From assembly GCA_947456005.1 (NCBI GenBank), contig CANGRP010000002.1, positions 1-38,757 on the forward strand: DNA of 38,757 nucleotides. Reading direction: 5' to 3'. A program made the translations under genes and the position numbers. Source of the stretch: Caulobacteraceae bacterium (GTDB taxonomy: Bacteria > Pseudomonadota > Alphaproteobacteria > Caulobacterales > Caulobacteraceae). Below the pieces are notes generated by a model, which saw only the letters and a program-made list of their open reading frames with translations, was not told the origin of the DNA and did not search any database. Shown here piece by piece: positions 14,584-22,976 of this stretch (its first letter is position 1; every line of letters begins with the position of its first letter).

Positions 14584-16287
14584 TCAGTCGACCAGGGCCC
14601 GGTGTCGCGTTTCGGGCAGCAGCAGAAGCGTCAGCACCAGCGCGACCGCCGTCACGATGAAGGGGAACCACAGGCCCGCATAGATGTCTCCGACCGCCGT
14701 GACGATGGCGAAGGAGATCGCCGGCTGCAGCCCGCCGAACCACCCGGTGCCGACGTGATAGGGAACGCTCATGGCGGTGTAGCGAATGCGCGTCGGGAAG
14801 AGCTCGACCAGGCAGGCGGCCAGCGGGCCGTACAGGGCGGTGGCGGCGACGATGAAGGTGACCATCACCGCAAAGAGGACCGGCCAGTCGATCTCGGCCT
14901 CGGCCGCCGTCGTCGGATAGCCCTGGGCGGCGAGGACAGCTTTCAGGCGCGTCTCCAGCTCGGCCCGCGCGGCTTTGACCTCGCTCGGCGCGGCGCCCGA
15001 GGCGTCCACACCCTGGACCACCTGATCGCCGACCCGCACCGAGGCGAGGGTTCCGGGGGGGGCCGCCTCGTTGCGATAGTTGACCCCGTTGTTGGCCAGG
15101 ACGCCCTTCAGGATGTCGCACGCGCGTCCGAACTGGGCGGCGCCGCCGGTCAGGTCGAGCTGCAGGCTGCAGGAGGCAGGGTCGGCCACCACGACCACCG
15201 GCGCGGCCTGCTGGGCGCGGGCGAGCTGGGGGTTGGCCGACTGGGTCAGCAGATGGAAGCCCGGGAAGTAGGCGACCAGCATCAGGCCCATGCCGAAGGC
15301 CATCACGGGCTTGCGGCCGACCTTGTCGCTGAGCCAGCCGAAGAACACGTAGAGGACCGCCGACACGCTTGTGACGCCGATCATCAGGATGTTCACGTCG
15401 ATGGCGGGCAGCTTGAGCAGCCGCTCAAGGAAGAACTGGGTGTAGAAGTTCCCCGTATACCAGACGACGCCCTGGGCCATCATGATCGAAAAGAGGGCGA
15501 GGAGCACGATCTTGAGCGTGTTCCAGCGCATGAAGCTTTCCACGTAGATCGCCTTGGACGCCTTGCCTTCGGACTGCATCCGCTTGAACGCCGGGCTCTC
15601 CTCCAGGGACAAACGGATCCAGAGCGAGACGACCAGCAGCCCGAAGGACACCAGGAAAGGCACCCGCCATCCCCAGTCCCGGAACGCCTCCTCGCCCATC
15701 AGGGAGCGCGTGAGGAGGGTCACGCCCAGCGCCGCAAGCAGGCCGAGCGCGGCGGAGGTCTGGATCCAGCTCGTGTGATAGCCGCGCTTCGAGGCGGGCG
15801 CATGCTCGGCGACGTAGATCACCGCCCCGCCGTACTCGCCCCCCAGCGCGAAGCCCTGCAGGATCCGGCACAGCACGAGGAGGATGGGCGCGATGACTCC
15901 GGCGCCGGGGCCGACGTTTGTCTCAAGCCAGGCGTAGTCCGGGAGCAGTCCGATGGCGACTGTCGCCAGGCCCATCATCGTGATGGTGATCAGGAAGGTG
16001 CCTTTGCGCCCCTTCGTATCCCCCATCTTGCCGAAGATCAGGGCCCCGAGCGGTCGCACAACGAAGCCGACCGCAAAGGTCAGAAGGGTGAAGATGAACG
16101 CCTGGGCGTCCGGCAGGCCGGCGTAGAAGTGGCGCGAGATGATCGAGGTCAGGATCGCGAAGATGAAAAAGTCGTACCATTCGAACACGGTGCCGGCCGC
16201 CGAGGCGGCGACCACCGACCGCATCCGCTTGGGATCGACCTCGGGCTCGACAGACGCCGCAGGCTGAGATCCGGAACTGTCGCTCAT
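14584..16287 (-). CDS. MHS-family MFS transporter with a large periplasmic loop
   Basis: A 567-residue major facilitator carrier of the metabolite:proton symporter group (the ProP/KgtP/ShiA type). The signature FEWYDFFIF (35-43), GDTKGRKG (89-96) and the second loop motif SDKVGRKP (320-327) are all present. Twelve helices can be traced. Between helices 9 and 10, residues about 350-466 form an extra soluble stretch predicted to be periplasmic, with two cysteines (373 and 390). Ordinary MHS carriers have only a short loop there. The start codon overlaps the stop of the upstream symporter gene (ATGA), so the two are translationally coupled. The substrate is unknown; an organic acid is likely from the family and partner. 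Confidence 0.9.
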   Translation of the reverse strand: MSDSSGSQPAASVEPEVDPKRMRSVVAASAAGTVFEWYDFFIFAILTSIISRHFYAGLPDAQAFIFTLLTFAVGFVVRPLGALIFGKMGDTKGRKGTFLITITMMGLATVAIGLLPDYAWLETNVGPGAGVIAPILLVLCRILQGFALGGEYGGAVIYVAEHAPASKRGYHTSWIQTSAALGLLAALGVTLLTRSLMGEEAFRDWGWRVPFLVSFGLLVVSLWIRLSLEESPAFKRMQSEGKASKAIYVESFMRWNTLKIVLLALFSIMMAQGVVWYTGNFYTQFFLERLLKLPAIDVNILMIGVTSVSAVLYVFFGWLSDKVGRKPVMAFGMGLMLVAYFPGFHLLTQSANPQLARAQQAAPVVVVADPASCSLQLDLTGGAAQFGRACDILKGVLANNGVNYRNEAAPPGTLASVRVGDQVVQGVDASGAAPSEVKAARAELETRLKAVLAAQGYPTTAAEAEIDWPVLFAVMVTFIVAATALYGPLAACLVELFPTRIRYTAMSVPYHVGTGWFGGLQPAISFAIVTAVGDIYAGLWFPFIVTAVALVLTLLLLPETRHRALVD

Positions 16288-17576
16288 GTCGCATCCTCAG
16301 AGATCACGGGGGCTCGATTGGCGAGATAGGCGTCCTCGTCGAGTTCACCCTCCCACTTCGCCACCGCGACAGCCGCCACCGCGTCGCCCACTACGTTCAC
16401 CACCGTCCGCATCATGTCCATGAGCCGGTCAACCCCAAGCACGATGCCAATGACCTCCAGCGGCACGCCGGCGATCCCCAGCACCGCCGGAATGAACACC
16501 AACGATCCGCCCGGAATGCCGGCCAGCCCCATCGCCCCGATCGAAGAGGTGACAACGATGGAGATCATCTGAGGCGTTGTGAGCTCCACGCCGAAGAGCT
16601 GGGCCCCGAATACGGTCAGGATCACCATGTACATGGCCGACCCGTCCATGTTCACGGTCGCGCCCAGAGAGGCGACGAAGGCCGACATGCGCCGGGAGAT
16701 TCCGAGCTTATCGACCATGGCGCGCATGGTGACCGGCAGGGTCGCGGCCGAGGACGAGGTCGAATAGGCCACCGCCATCGCCTCGCTCATCCCACGATAG
16801 AAGGGCAGGACCGGAAGGCCGAGACCAAAGCGTACGAACCCCCCGTAGACAATCACGCCGTAGATGAGACAGCCGAAATAGAGGACCGCGACAAGTGCGC
16901 CCAGGCGCACCAGCGCCTCCACACCCATCAGAGCCACCACCCAGGCCATCAGTGCGAAGGCGCCAAGAGGCGCAAGCTCCATCACGTAACCCACAAGCTT
17001 GATGAAGACGTGGGACGCACCCTCGATGGCGTCGGCGACCGGCTTGGCCGCAGCGCCGGCGCCAAGGATGCCGACCCCGAACAGGATGGCGAAGACGATG
17101 ACGCTCAGCATGTCGCCGTTGGCCAGCGCCTGCACCGGGTTGGCCGGAATGAACTGGAAGAGCAGTTCCTGCGCAGTGGGCGGGGCGCGCGGTTCCGGCG
17201 GAATGATGCCCGCCGGCGGCGCCGATCCGACCCCTGGCTTCAGCCAGAGGGCGAGCCCAAGGCCAAGCGTGGCGGCCATGAGACCTGAGGGAATGTAGAG
17301 GGCTGCAACCCGGGCGCCGCTCTTGCCGAGTTTGGAGAGGTCGGCGATCGAGACCACCGCCGCCGTCACCGAAACGAAGATCAGGGGCACGGCGAGCATC
17401 CGGATCAGTCGGATGAAGGCGTCGCCGATCAGCTTGAGACCGGCGTCCACAGCCTGCACATCGACGCCCGCGGCCATGGCGAGACCGCCGGGCCGGAGCA
17501 CGAAACCCACCGCGACGCCGAGAGCCATGCCGAACAGGATGCGCATCCACAGCGCGGATCCGAACCACCACTTCAT
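16284..17576 (-). CDS. Dicarboxylate/amino acid:cation symporter (DAACS/SDF family)
   Basis: A 430-residue transporter of the GltP/DctA family, taking up dicarboxylates or acidic amino acids with protons or sodium. The serine-rich SSSAATLP hairpin, the NMDG motif (VNMDGSAMY) and the terminal DRLMDMMRTVVNVVGD motif are all present, so transport residues look intact. The first periplasmic region has a proline/alanine-rich stretch (PPAGIIPPEPRAPP). Its stop codon overlaps the start of the MFS carrier, indicating a two-gene transport operon with this gene first. Pairing two secondary carriers in one operon is unusual and suggests related substrates or import/export balance. Confidence 0.92.
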   Translation of the reverse strand: MKWWFGSALWMRILFGMALGVAVGFVLRPGGLAMAAGVDVQAVDAGLKLIGDAFIRLIRMLAVPLIFVSVTAAVVSIADLSKLGKSGARVAALYIPSGLMAATLGLGLALWLKPGVGSAPPAGIIPPEPRAPPTAQELLFQFIPANPVQALANGDMLSVIVFAILFGVGILGAGAAAKPVADAIEGASHVFIKLVGYVMELAPLGAFALMAWVVALMGVEALVRLGALVAVLYFGCLIYGVIVYGGFVRFGLGLPVLPFYRGMSEAMAVAYSTSSSAATLPVTMRAMVDKLGISRRMSAFVASLGATVNMDGSAMYMVILTVFGAQLFGVELTTPQMISIVVTSSIGAMGLAGIPGGSLVFIPAVLGIAGVPLEVIGIVLGVDRLMDMMRTVVNVVGDAVAAVAVAKWEGELDEDAYLANRAPVISEDAT

Positions 17577-17689
17577 CAGGCCACCCCGCTCATCGCCCTT
17601 CGCGGCATAGACGCGAACAGGTCAGGAAGTCCAGCGCCCGTTGTCGGATCCGTCCTAGGAGACAGTCGCGCGGCACCCTCCGGGCTCAC

Positions 17690-18739
17690 CTAGGCGGAGG
17701 CCTCCACGCCCTTGCGCGTCTTCCAAAGGGAGAACAGCACCCCGCCCGAGATGAGGCCCAAGGTGATGCTGAGGGACCAGGCGGGCGGGAATTTCCCGCC
17801 AGGGAAGATGTCGCCAAGGAAGATCTTGGCTCCGATGAAGACCAGCGTCATAGCGAGGGCGTACTTCAGGTAGCGGAACCGGTGAACCATCGCCGCGAGT
17901 GCGAAGAATAGAGCCCGCAGGCCCAGGATGGCGAAGATGTTGGAGGTGTAGACGATGTAGGCGTCCGACGTGATGGCGAAGATGGCTGGCACACTGTCGA
18001 TGGCGAACACGAGGTCCACGATCTCCACGAACATCAGCGCGAGCAGGAGCGGGGTGGCGAACCAGCGCATCTTGCCGGTCTTGGGATCGGGCAGTTTGAC
18101 GCTGAATTTGTTGCCATGCAGCTCAGGCGTCACATTCATCCGCTCCTTCAGCCATAGCAGGATCTTACTGTCCGCCATCTCGAGCTCCTCGCCGCCCTTG
18201 CGGAACATCAAGATCCCGGTGCCGATCAGGAAGACGGCGAAGATGTAGAGGATCCAGGAGAACTGGCTGACAAGGGCGGCGCCGAGTCCAATCATCAACG
18301 CCCGCAGCACGATCACGCCGATAATGCCCCAGAACAGCACCCGGTGCTGATACATGCGGGGAATGGCGAGGTAGGTGAACACCATCGAGATGACGAAGAC
18401 ATTGTCCATCGCCAGCGTCTTCTCGATCGCGAAACCCGTGAGGTAGAGTTGAACCGCGGTCCAGGCGCGTTCAGCCCCGGTGACCTCAAGGAGTTGAGGG
18501 TCGATGGAAACGCCCGGATAGCTATTGTTGTAAAGTAACCAGATGACCCCGGAGAAGGCGAGCCCAATGCCGATGTAGAACCCGCTCATGGTCAGCGACT
18601 CGCGCACGCCGATTTCTCTGCCGGCCTTGTTGACGACCCCCAGATCGAAGGTGAGCAGCGCCACGACGGCGAGAATGAAGGCGTACCAAATCCAGGCCGC
18701 CTGGCCGAGAAACTCGGCAAAGAAAAGGGTTTCCAACAT
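17690..18739 (-). CDS. TerC/Alx-family integral membrane protein
   Basis: A 349-residue TerC-family protein with about nine membrane helices. Typical features are the acidic residues inside helices: DLGVVNK in helix 2, ETL-AMDNVFVIS, and FVEIVDLVFAIDSVPAIFAIT in the second half. Family members (Alx, TerC, MeeY/YkoY-like) export manganese or handle metals at the membrane during secretion. The central soluble loop (about 180-215) is normal. The 158-base upstream region has two stable hairpins that might form a regulatory leader. It is alone in its unit. Annotation as tellurium resistance would be historical only. Confidence 0.92.
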   Translation of the reverse strand: MLETLFFAEFLGQAAWIWYAFILAVVALLTFDLGVVNKAGREIGVRESLTMSGFYIGIGLAFSGVIWLLYNNSYPGVSIDPQLLEVTGAERAWTAVQLYLTGFAIEKTLAMDNVFVISMVFTYLAIPRMYQHRVLFWGIIGVIVLRALMIGLGAALVSQFSWILYIFAVFLIGTGILMFRKGGEELEMADSKILLWLKERMNVTPELHGNKFSVKLPDPKTGKMRWFATPLLLALMFVEIVDLVFAIDSVPAIFAITSDAYIVYTSNIFAILGLRALFFALAAMVHRFRYLKYALAMTLVFIGAKIFLGDIFPGGKFPPAWSLSITLGLISGGVLFSLWKTRKGVEASA

Positions 18740-18788
18740 GTACCAGACACTCCGGGCGTATCAGATGGATTGAAACTCCACCGACATC

Positions 18789-18836
18789 GCTGCACGTCGA
18801 ACCGCATGCAGCCAGAGGGACCCGGGGACCCCGGTC
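18789..18836 (-). promoter_or_regulatory. Structured leader upstream of the TerC-family gene
   Basis: On the minus strand two hairpins follow one another: GACCGGGG/CCCCGGGTC-type arms at 18836-18819, and GCTGCATG with CGTGCAGC (18812-18805 and 18796-18789, one G-U pair). The ATG is about 50 bases further on. Some TerC/Alx-type genes are controlled by manganese- or pH-responsive leaders. I do not see the yybP-ykoY consensus, so the class is unknown. Confidence 0.35.
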
Positions 18837-18897
18837 TAGGTGGTGGTCGAACACGCCGACGTCAACCGTCTCGAACAGGGTCGGACTCGACGCCCGC

Positions 18898-20328
18898 TCA
18901 GGCCCGTCCGAACGTCCCCAGCTCCGCGCGGCGACCGAAGACCCAGCGGTTCACGGCCAGGCCCAAGCCGAGGCAGGCGATCAGGGTCACCAGCATCAGG
19001 TGGATGTAGTGGACCGGCGTCCAGACGAAGGTGAAGACGGCGTAGAGGCCAACGCCGAACACCACGGCGGTCATGGCGGCGCGGGCGTCCACGTTGCGGA
19101 AGACCAGCCCCAGGATGAAGGCGGACAGGATGGGCATCGAGAGCAGACCATTCAGCTGCTGCACCAGGTTGATGATCGAGACGGCGCCTGAATAGACCGG
19201 GACCAGGGCGATCGACACCGCCATGAACACCAGCGAGATCATGGTGTTCAGCCGCTTCACGTCCGGCTTCGGGGCGATGTAGGGCTCGTGCAGGTCGCAG
19301 ACATAGAGGGTGACCGACGAGTTCAGAACCGAGGTGTAGCTGGTCAGGACGGCGGCGGCCATGAAGGCGGCGAAGGCGCCCGACAGCCAGGAGGGCATGA
19401 CCTCGGCCACCACACGGCCATAGGTGGCGTCGCCGATGTCGCCGAACAGCTTGTAGGCGCAGACCCCGGGCACCACGACGATGGCTGGCACGAAGAGCAG
19501 GCGGATGACCATGGCCGCAATCACCCCCTTCTGGCCCTCGCGCAGGGTCGGAGCCGCCATGGCCCTCTGGGTGATGGTCTGGTTGGTGGACCAGTAGAAC
19601 ATCTGGATGAAGAGCATTCCGGTCAGCAGGGTCGGCCAGGGAATGGGGCTCTCCGGCCCGCCGATCATGGTGAGCCGCTCGGGCGGTATGCCGGAGAAGT
19701 CGAAGTTGATGGCCGCCAGGGCCAGCACCGTCACCGCCGCCGCCATGCCCAGGACGCCCACGCCGGCGAGGGTGTCATAGACCGCCACGGCCCGAAGGCC
19801 CCCCAGGACGGTGTAGGCCGCCCCCACCGCTGCAATGCCGCCGGCCAGCACCATCAGGGGCGGGCTGTTCGCGATCATGGTCGAGAGGAAGAGGGCCCCC
19901 GTATAGGTCATGATCGGCAGGTAGATGAAGACATTCCCCAGCAGGAACAGCAGCGAGACGGTCGCCCTCAGCCCCTTGGACCCGTACTTCCGCTCAAGCA
20001 GCTCGGTCGTGGTGGTGCAGTTGTTACGGTAGTAGATGGGCAGGAAGACGAAGGCCAGGATCGCCAGGCCCGCAACGGCCGCCAGCTCCCACCAGGCGAG
20101 CAGCAGCATCTGGTTGCCGTTCATGCCCACCAGCTGGTCTGTGGACAGGTTGGTCAGGGTGATGGAGCCGGCCACGAATGGCCAGGACAGGTTCCGCCCC
20201 GCCAGGAAGAACTCGCTGTTGCTGTCCGTGGAGCGCCCGCCCATGCGGCGCACCTGCCACCAGGTCGCCAGGGCCATCAGCCCGGTCAGGACGGCGAAGA
20301 CGCCCCACTGGATCGCATTGGTCGTCAT
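18898..20328 (-). CDS. Sodium:solute symporter (SSS/SLC5 family)
   Basis: A 476-residue sodium-coupled transporter with about 13 helices. SNSEFFLAGRNLSWPFVAGSITLTNLSTDQLVGMNG (outlined; near residues 37-72) contains the FFLAGR and NLSTDQ patterns typical of the sugar/SglT-like branch, and VLGGLRAVAVYDTLAGVG is the conserved helix-5/6 region. The substrate is probably a sugar or organic solute, which cannot be fixed further. The start is preceded by a G-rich ribosome site. The promoter region upstream (20329-20436) contains CCTAGACT on the coding strand, a possible -10. It is a separate unit from the TerC gene downstream. Confidence 0.9.
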   Translation of the reverse strand: MTTNAIQWGVFAVLTGLMALATWWQVRRMGGRSTDSNSEFFLAGRNLSWPFVAGSITLTNLSTDQLVGMNGNQMLLLAWWELAAVAGLAILAFVFLPIYYRNNCTTTTELLERKYGSKGLRATVSLLFLLGNVFIYLPIMTYTGALFLSTMIANSPPLMVLAGGIAAVGAAYTVLGGLRAVAVYDTLAGVGVLGMAAAVTVLALAAINFDFSGIPPERLTMIGGPESPIPWPTLLTGMLFIQMFYWSTNQTITQRAMAAPTLREGQKGVIAAMVIRLLFVPAIVVVPGVCAYKLFGDIGDATYGRVVAEVMPSWLSGAFAAFMAAAVLTSYTSVLNSSVTLYVCDLHEPYIAPKPDVKRLNTMISLVFMAVSIALVPVYSGAVSIINLVQQLNGLLSMPILSAFILGLVFRNVDARAAMTAVVFGVGLYAVFTFVWTPVHYIHLMLVTLIACLGLGLAVNRWVFGRRAELGTFGRA

Positions 20329-20436
20329 GATCGGCCGCCCCCCAACAGCGGCGCCAGTCTAGGCGCAAACCTCCGCCGCCGCATACAGATACTGGAGGAG
20401 GCGCCGCACCCCTCCGGCCCGGGGCTGCACCCGGTC

Positions 20437-20517
20437 CACCTCCCCCTGGGGGGAGGAATGAGAGCGCTCAATTGCTCCCCCAAGGGGGAGCTGGCGGCGA
20501 AGCCGACTGAGGGGGTC
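20437..20517. repeat. Composite intergenic hairpin repeat, copy 2
   Basis: This has the same order of parts as 89-168: CCTCCCCC/GGGGGAGG-type hairpin, GAATGA, ATTG, CTCCCCC/GGGGGAG hairpin, GCGAAGC mini-hairpin (20497-20503) and GAGGGGGTC. It lies at the 3' end of the cytochrome gene. The middle segment differs from the first copy (GAGCGCTC palindrome), so it is a diverged family member. It may also act as a transcription end for the minus-strand cytochrome unit. Confidence 0.75.
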
Positions 20518-20526
20518 TGCGACCCT

Positions 20527-21612
20527 TCAGTCGCCGGGGCGCCGAGCTGGGGGCATGCTGGAGATCCAGGCCTGGACCAGCTCGACCCCCTCCTCGTGGA
20601 CCAGGGTGCGTCCCAGTTCAGGCATCATGACGCCGGGCTCGCCGGAGGCCATGCGGAAGGCCAGGATGGAGCGCTCGGGGTGGCCGGGGTCGATGGCCAC
20701 CGAGAGGCCGCCCGAGCCCCGGCCGGCGGCCACCGGCGGCTTGCCAACGCCCAGGGCGGCGGGCCGGGTCTCGTCCGCCGTCAGGAAGAGGCCTGAATTG
20801 CTCGCCGAGCCCGCCGGGCTGTGACAGTGGCCACAGTTGACGTCGAGGTAGGCCCGGGCGCGGGCCTCCAGGGGCTGGGCTGCATCGTTCCAGGCGGCGA
20901 GGCGGGGCAGGGCCTCCGGGGCAGGCGCGCCCTCCAGAAGGCCAGCCCGGCTCCAAAGGGCGAGCAGATTGGCGCGGCCGCCGCCGGCCTGGGCCACCTC
21001 GTGGTTCAGGTTCCAGGCCTTGGGGCCAATAGGGGAGACCGCGCCTTCGACCTGATGGCAGGTCTTGCACTGGTTCTGGTTAGGCACGGCGTAGTCGAGG
21101 GCGACCTCCCGGCCCCCAGGGTCGGTGAATCGGACCGGCACGCGGGCTCCGGCGCGCTTCAGGACGGCCTCGGTCCCCTCCGCATTCCAGACATAGGTCT
21201 GGGCCGTCCAGCCCAAGGCCTTCCGGATCAGAAGGCGGGTCTCGACCTTGCGCACGTCGTGGTCAGGGCGCCGCAGGTCGGCGGGATAGGCGAAGGTCTT
21301 CACCAGGACGGCGCCCGCCGGGAAGTCGAGGACGCCCGTCGCCGTGTAGCCGATCCGCCGGCCGTGCGGGGTGAAAACGAAGCGGTCCTTTTCCGCATGG
21401 TCGGTGAACAGGGGCGTGACCAGGTCGTAGGGCGCCACCCGGCCGTTGGGCCGGTCGGCGCCGGCGTCCAGGAAGAGGCGATAGTCAGACAGGCGCGGGG
21501 CGGGTGCGTCGGCCAGCACGAGGTCGAGGTTCACCCCGGGCTGGGGGGCGGCGGCGCCCAGGCCCGCCAGAGTGGCGAGCAGGATGGCCGGCGGGAGCAG
21601 GCCTCGCCTCAC
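20527..21612 (-). CDS. SO2930-family diheme c-type cytochrome
   Basis: A 361-residue exported cytochrome with a short signal peptide (1-21) and two heme attachment sites, CKTCH (182-186) and CGHCH (260-264). The N-terminal segments LSDYRLFLDA and PLFTDHAEKDRFVF are characteristic of the SO2930 family. It begins with GTG inside the stop of the beta-helix gene (four-base overlap), so the two are co-translated. Members of this family are known to occur next to SO2931-type beta-helix proteins. The pair acts in the periplasm or at the outer face, but its substrate is not known to me. Both hemes appear intact. Confidence 0.88.
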   Translation of the reverse strand: MRRGLLPPAILLATLAGLGAAAPQPGVNLDLVLADAPAPRLSDYRLFLDAGADRPNGRVAPYDLVTPLFTDHAEKDRFVFTPHGRRIGYTATGVLDFPAGAVLVKTFAYPADLRRPDHDVRKVETRLLIRKALGWTAQTYVWNAEGTEAVLKRAGARVPVRFTDPGGREVALDYAVPNQNQCKTCHQVEGAVSPIGPKAWNLNHEVAQAGGGRANLLALWSRAGLLEGAPAPEALPRLAAWNDAAQPLEARARAYLDVNCGHCHSPAGSASNSGLFLTADETRPAALGVGKPPVAAGRGSGGLSVAIDPGHPERSILAFRMASGEPGVMMPELGRTLVHEEGVELVQAWISSMPPARRPGD

Positions 21613-22817
21613 GGGCGGGCGGGCTCAAGGCTGACCGCAGGGGGCTCGGCGAAGGTGGCGTCGATGACGCTGGCGCTCACGGTCGGGGCGGCGGCGTCGA
21701 CCTGGCCCGGGCCCGGGAGGTTCAGGTTCAGGACCGGTCCGTCGGCCAGGCGCACCTTTACCTCTGCGGGCTTGCCGCCGGCGGCGCGCACGCCGTCCCA
21801 GACCAGGGGCGGCAGGGGCCCGCCCAGGGCCTTGGCGATCTCCGGGCCGCCGGGGAACTTCGGATCCCAGCCGTTGCGACCCAATCGGTTGTCGCGGACG
21901 ACGATGTCGCGCGGCAGAGGATTGTACGTCGGGTCATTGAAGGCCTGGGTGTAACTCACCAGCATGACCCCGGCGCTCTGGTTGCCGGAAATCGCGTTGT
22001 CGAAGACATGGACGTTACGGTTGGCCATGACCATCACCCCCGTCCCGTTGGGCACGCTGGCGACGATGTTGCCCTTGGGGGCGAAGTTGGGCGTGTCGTT
22101 GTCCGCAATCCGGTTGCGGAAGACCCGGGTCGAGTGCCCGCCCATCTGCGGCAGGTTGGGCAGGTCGAACACCAGGATCCCGGCGGTGTTGCGGGTGGCG
22201 ACGTTGTCGTGGACGTCGGCGAACATGGAGTTCTCGATCTCGATCCCGGCGACGTTGAACTCCGCCCGGCTGTTGCGGACGATGATGTACCTGGACTGAC
22301 CGACATAGACGCCGGCGTCGGAGGCGCCGCGCACCAGCACTCCGTCAATCAGCACCCTCTGGGAGGAGACCGGATAGACCCCGTAGGCGCCGTTGGTCTC
22401 CTTCGGACCGCCGGTCCACTCGACCCGCAGGTTGAGGTAGCGGATGTCGTCGGCGCCCTTGGACTTGATCCCGTCGCCGCGGGTGTCCTCCACCGCCAGG
22501 TCCTTCACCGTGACCCGGTCGGAGGTGATGAGAAGGCCCTCGCCCGCCCCCTTCTGGCCCTTGAAGGACAGGACGGTGGCGTCCGGTCCGGCGCCGGCGA
22601 CCGTGACCCCGTCTACGTCTAGGGACAGGCCGTCGGTCAGGTCAAAGCGGCCGGCGGCGATCTGCACGGTGTCGCCAGGCCTGGCATCGAGGAGGGCGGT
22701 CTGGAGACGTTCCTGGGCGTCGGGGCCGGGCGTCACCACCAGGGTGGCGGCCTCTACGGCCCCGGAGGCCGACGCAAGCACGGCGGCGACGGCGAGACAG
22801 ACGGTGATCCTGGACAT
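21609..22817 (-). CDS. SO2931-type parallel beta-helix repeat protein
   Basis: A 402-residue exported protein. A signal peptide (about 1-20, ending VEAA) precedes a right-handed parallel beta-helix with repeated turns, for example SQRVLIDGVLVRGASDAGVYVG and NSRAEFNVAGIEIENS-type rungs. ATG 22817 is chosen over the frame start 39 bases upstream because GGGGGA precedes it and the signal peptide then starts properly. Such folds bind or cleave polysaccharides, but this clade is defined mainly by its constant partnership with the diheme cytochrome that follows, with which it overlaps by four bases. No catalytic site is evident. Confidence 0.88.
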   Translation of the reverse strand: MSRITVCLAVAAVLASASGAVEAATLVVTPGPDAQERLQTALLDARPGDTVQIAAGRFDLTDGLSLDVDGVTVAGAGPDATVLSFKGQKGAGEGLLITSDRVTVKDLAVEDTRGDGIKSKGADDIRYLNLRVEWTGGPKETNGAYGVYPVSSQRVLIDGVLVRGASDAGVYVGQSRYIIVRNSRAEFNVAGIEIENSMFADVHDNVATRNTAGILVFDLPNLPQMGGHSTRVFRNRIADNDTPNFAPKGNIVASVPNGTGVMVMANRNVHVFDNAISGNQSAGVMLVSYTQAFNDPTYNPLPRDIVVRDNRLGRNGWDPKFPGGPEIAKALGGPLPPLVWDGVRAAGGKPAEVKVRLADGPVLNLNLPGPGQVDAAAPTVSASVIDATFAEPPAVSLEPARP

Positions 22818-22917
22818 GGCTTCCCCCTGGCGGACCCCTGGCGACGCGGACGCCAAAACCCTCAGGGCCCCATGTTACGGCCTGTCGCCGGCCTGTCCAG
22901 AAGGCGGGGCGGCGCGC

Positions 22918-22950
22918 TTGTCCACCCCGTCGGGATCACTTACGGTGTAC
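22918..22950 (+). promoter_or_regulatory. Putative promoter and operator of the epoxide-hydrolase-like gene
   Basis: TTGTCC (22918-22923) and TACGGT (22941-22946) are 17 bases apart. The -10 is weak (three of six) but is overlapped by CTTACGGTGTAC (22939-22950), an inverted TTAC/GTA motif also seen over the carotenoid oxygenase promoter at 13262. Confidence 0.35.
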
Positions 22951-22976
22951 GGGAAAACCTCCACGGGAGAACCGAC

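Noticed and set aside
14602-16329. 575-codon open frame antisense to the MFS gene
   Set aside because: The antisense translation is rich in His, Arg and Asp without family signatures; the MFS motifs on the minus strand are clear.
18740-18897. yybP-ykoY manganese riboswitch before the TerC gene
   Set aside because: The conserved loop sequences of that riboswitch are not present; only generic hairpins can be seen.
19288-20796. 502-codon plus-strand frame across the symporter and cytochrome genes
   Set aside because: It crosses an intergenic repeat and two genes on the other strand; it is a shadow frame.
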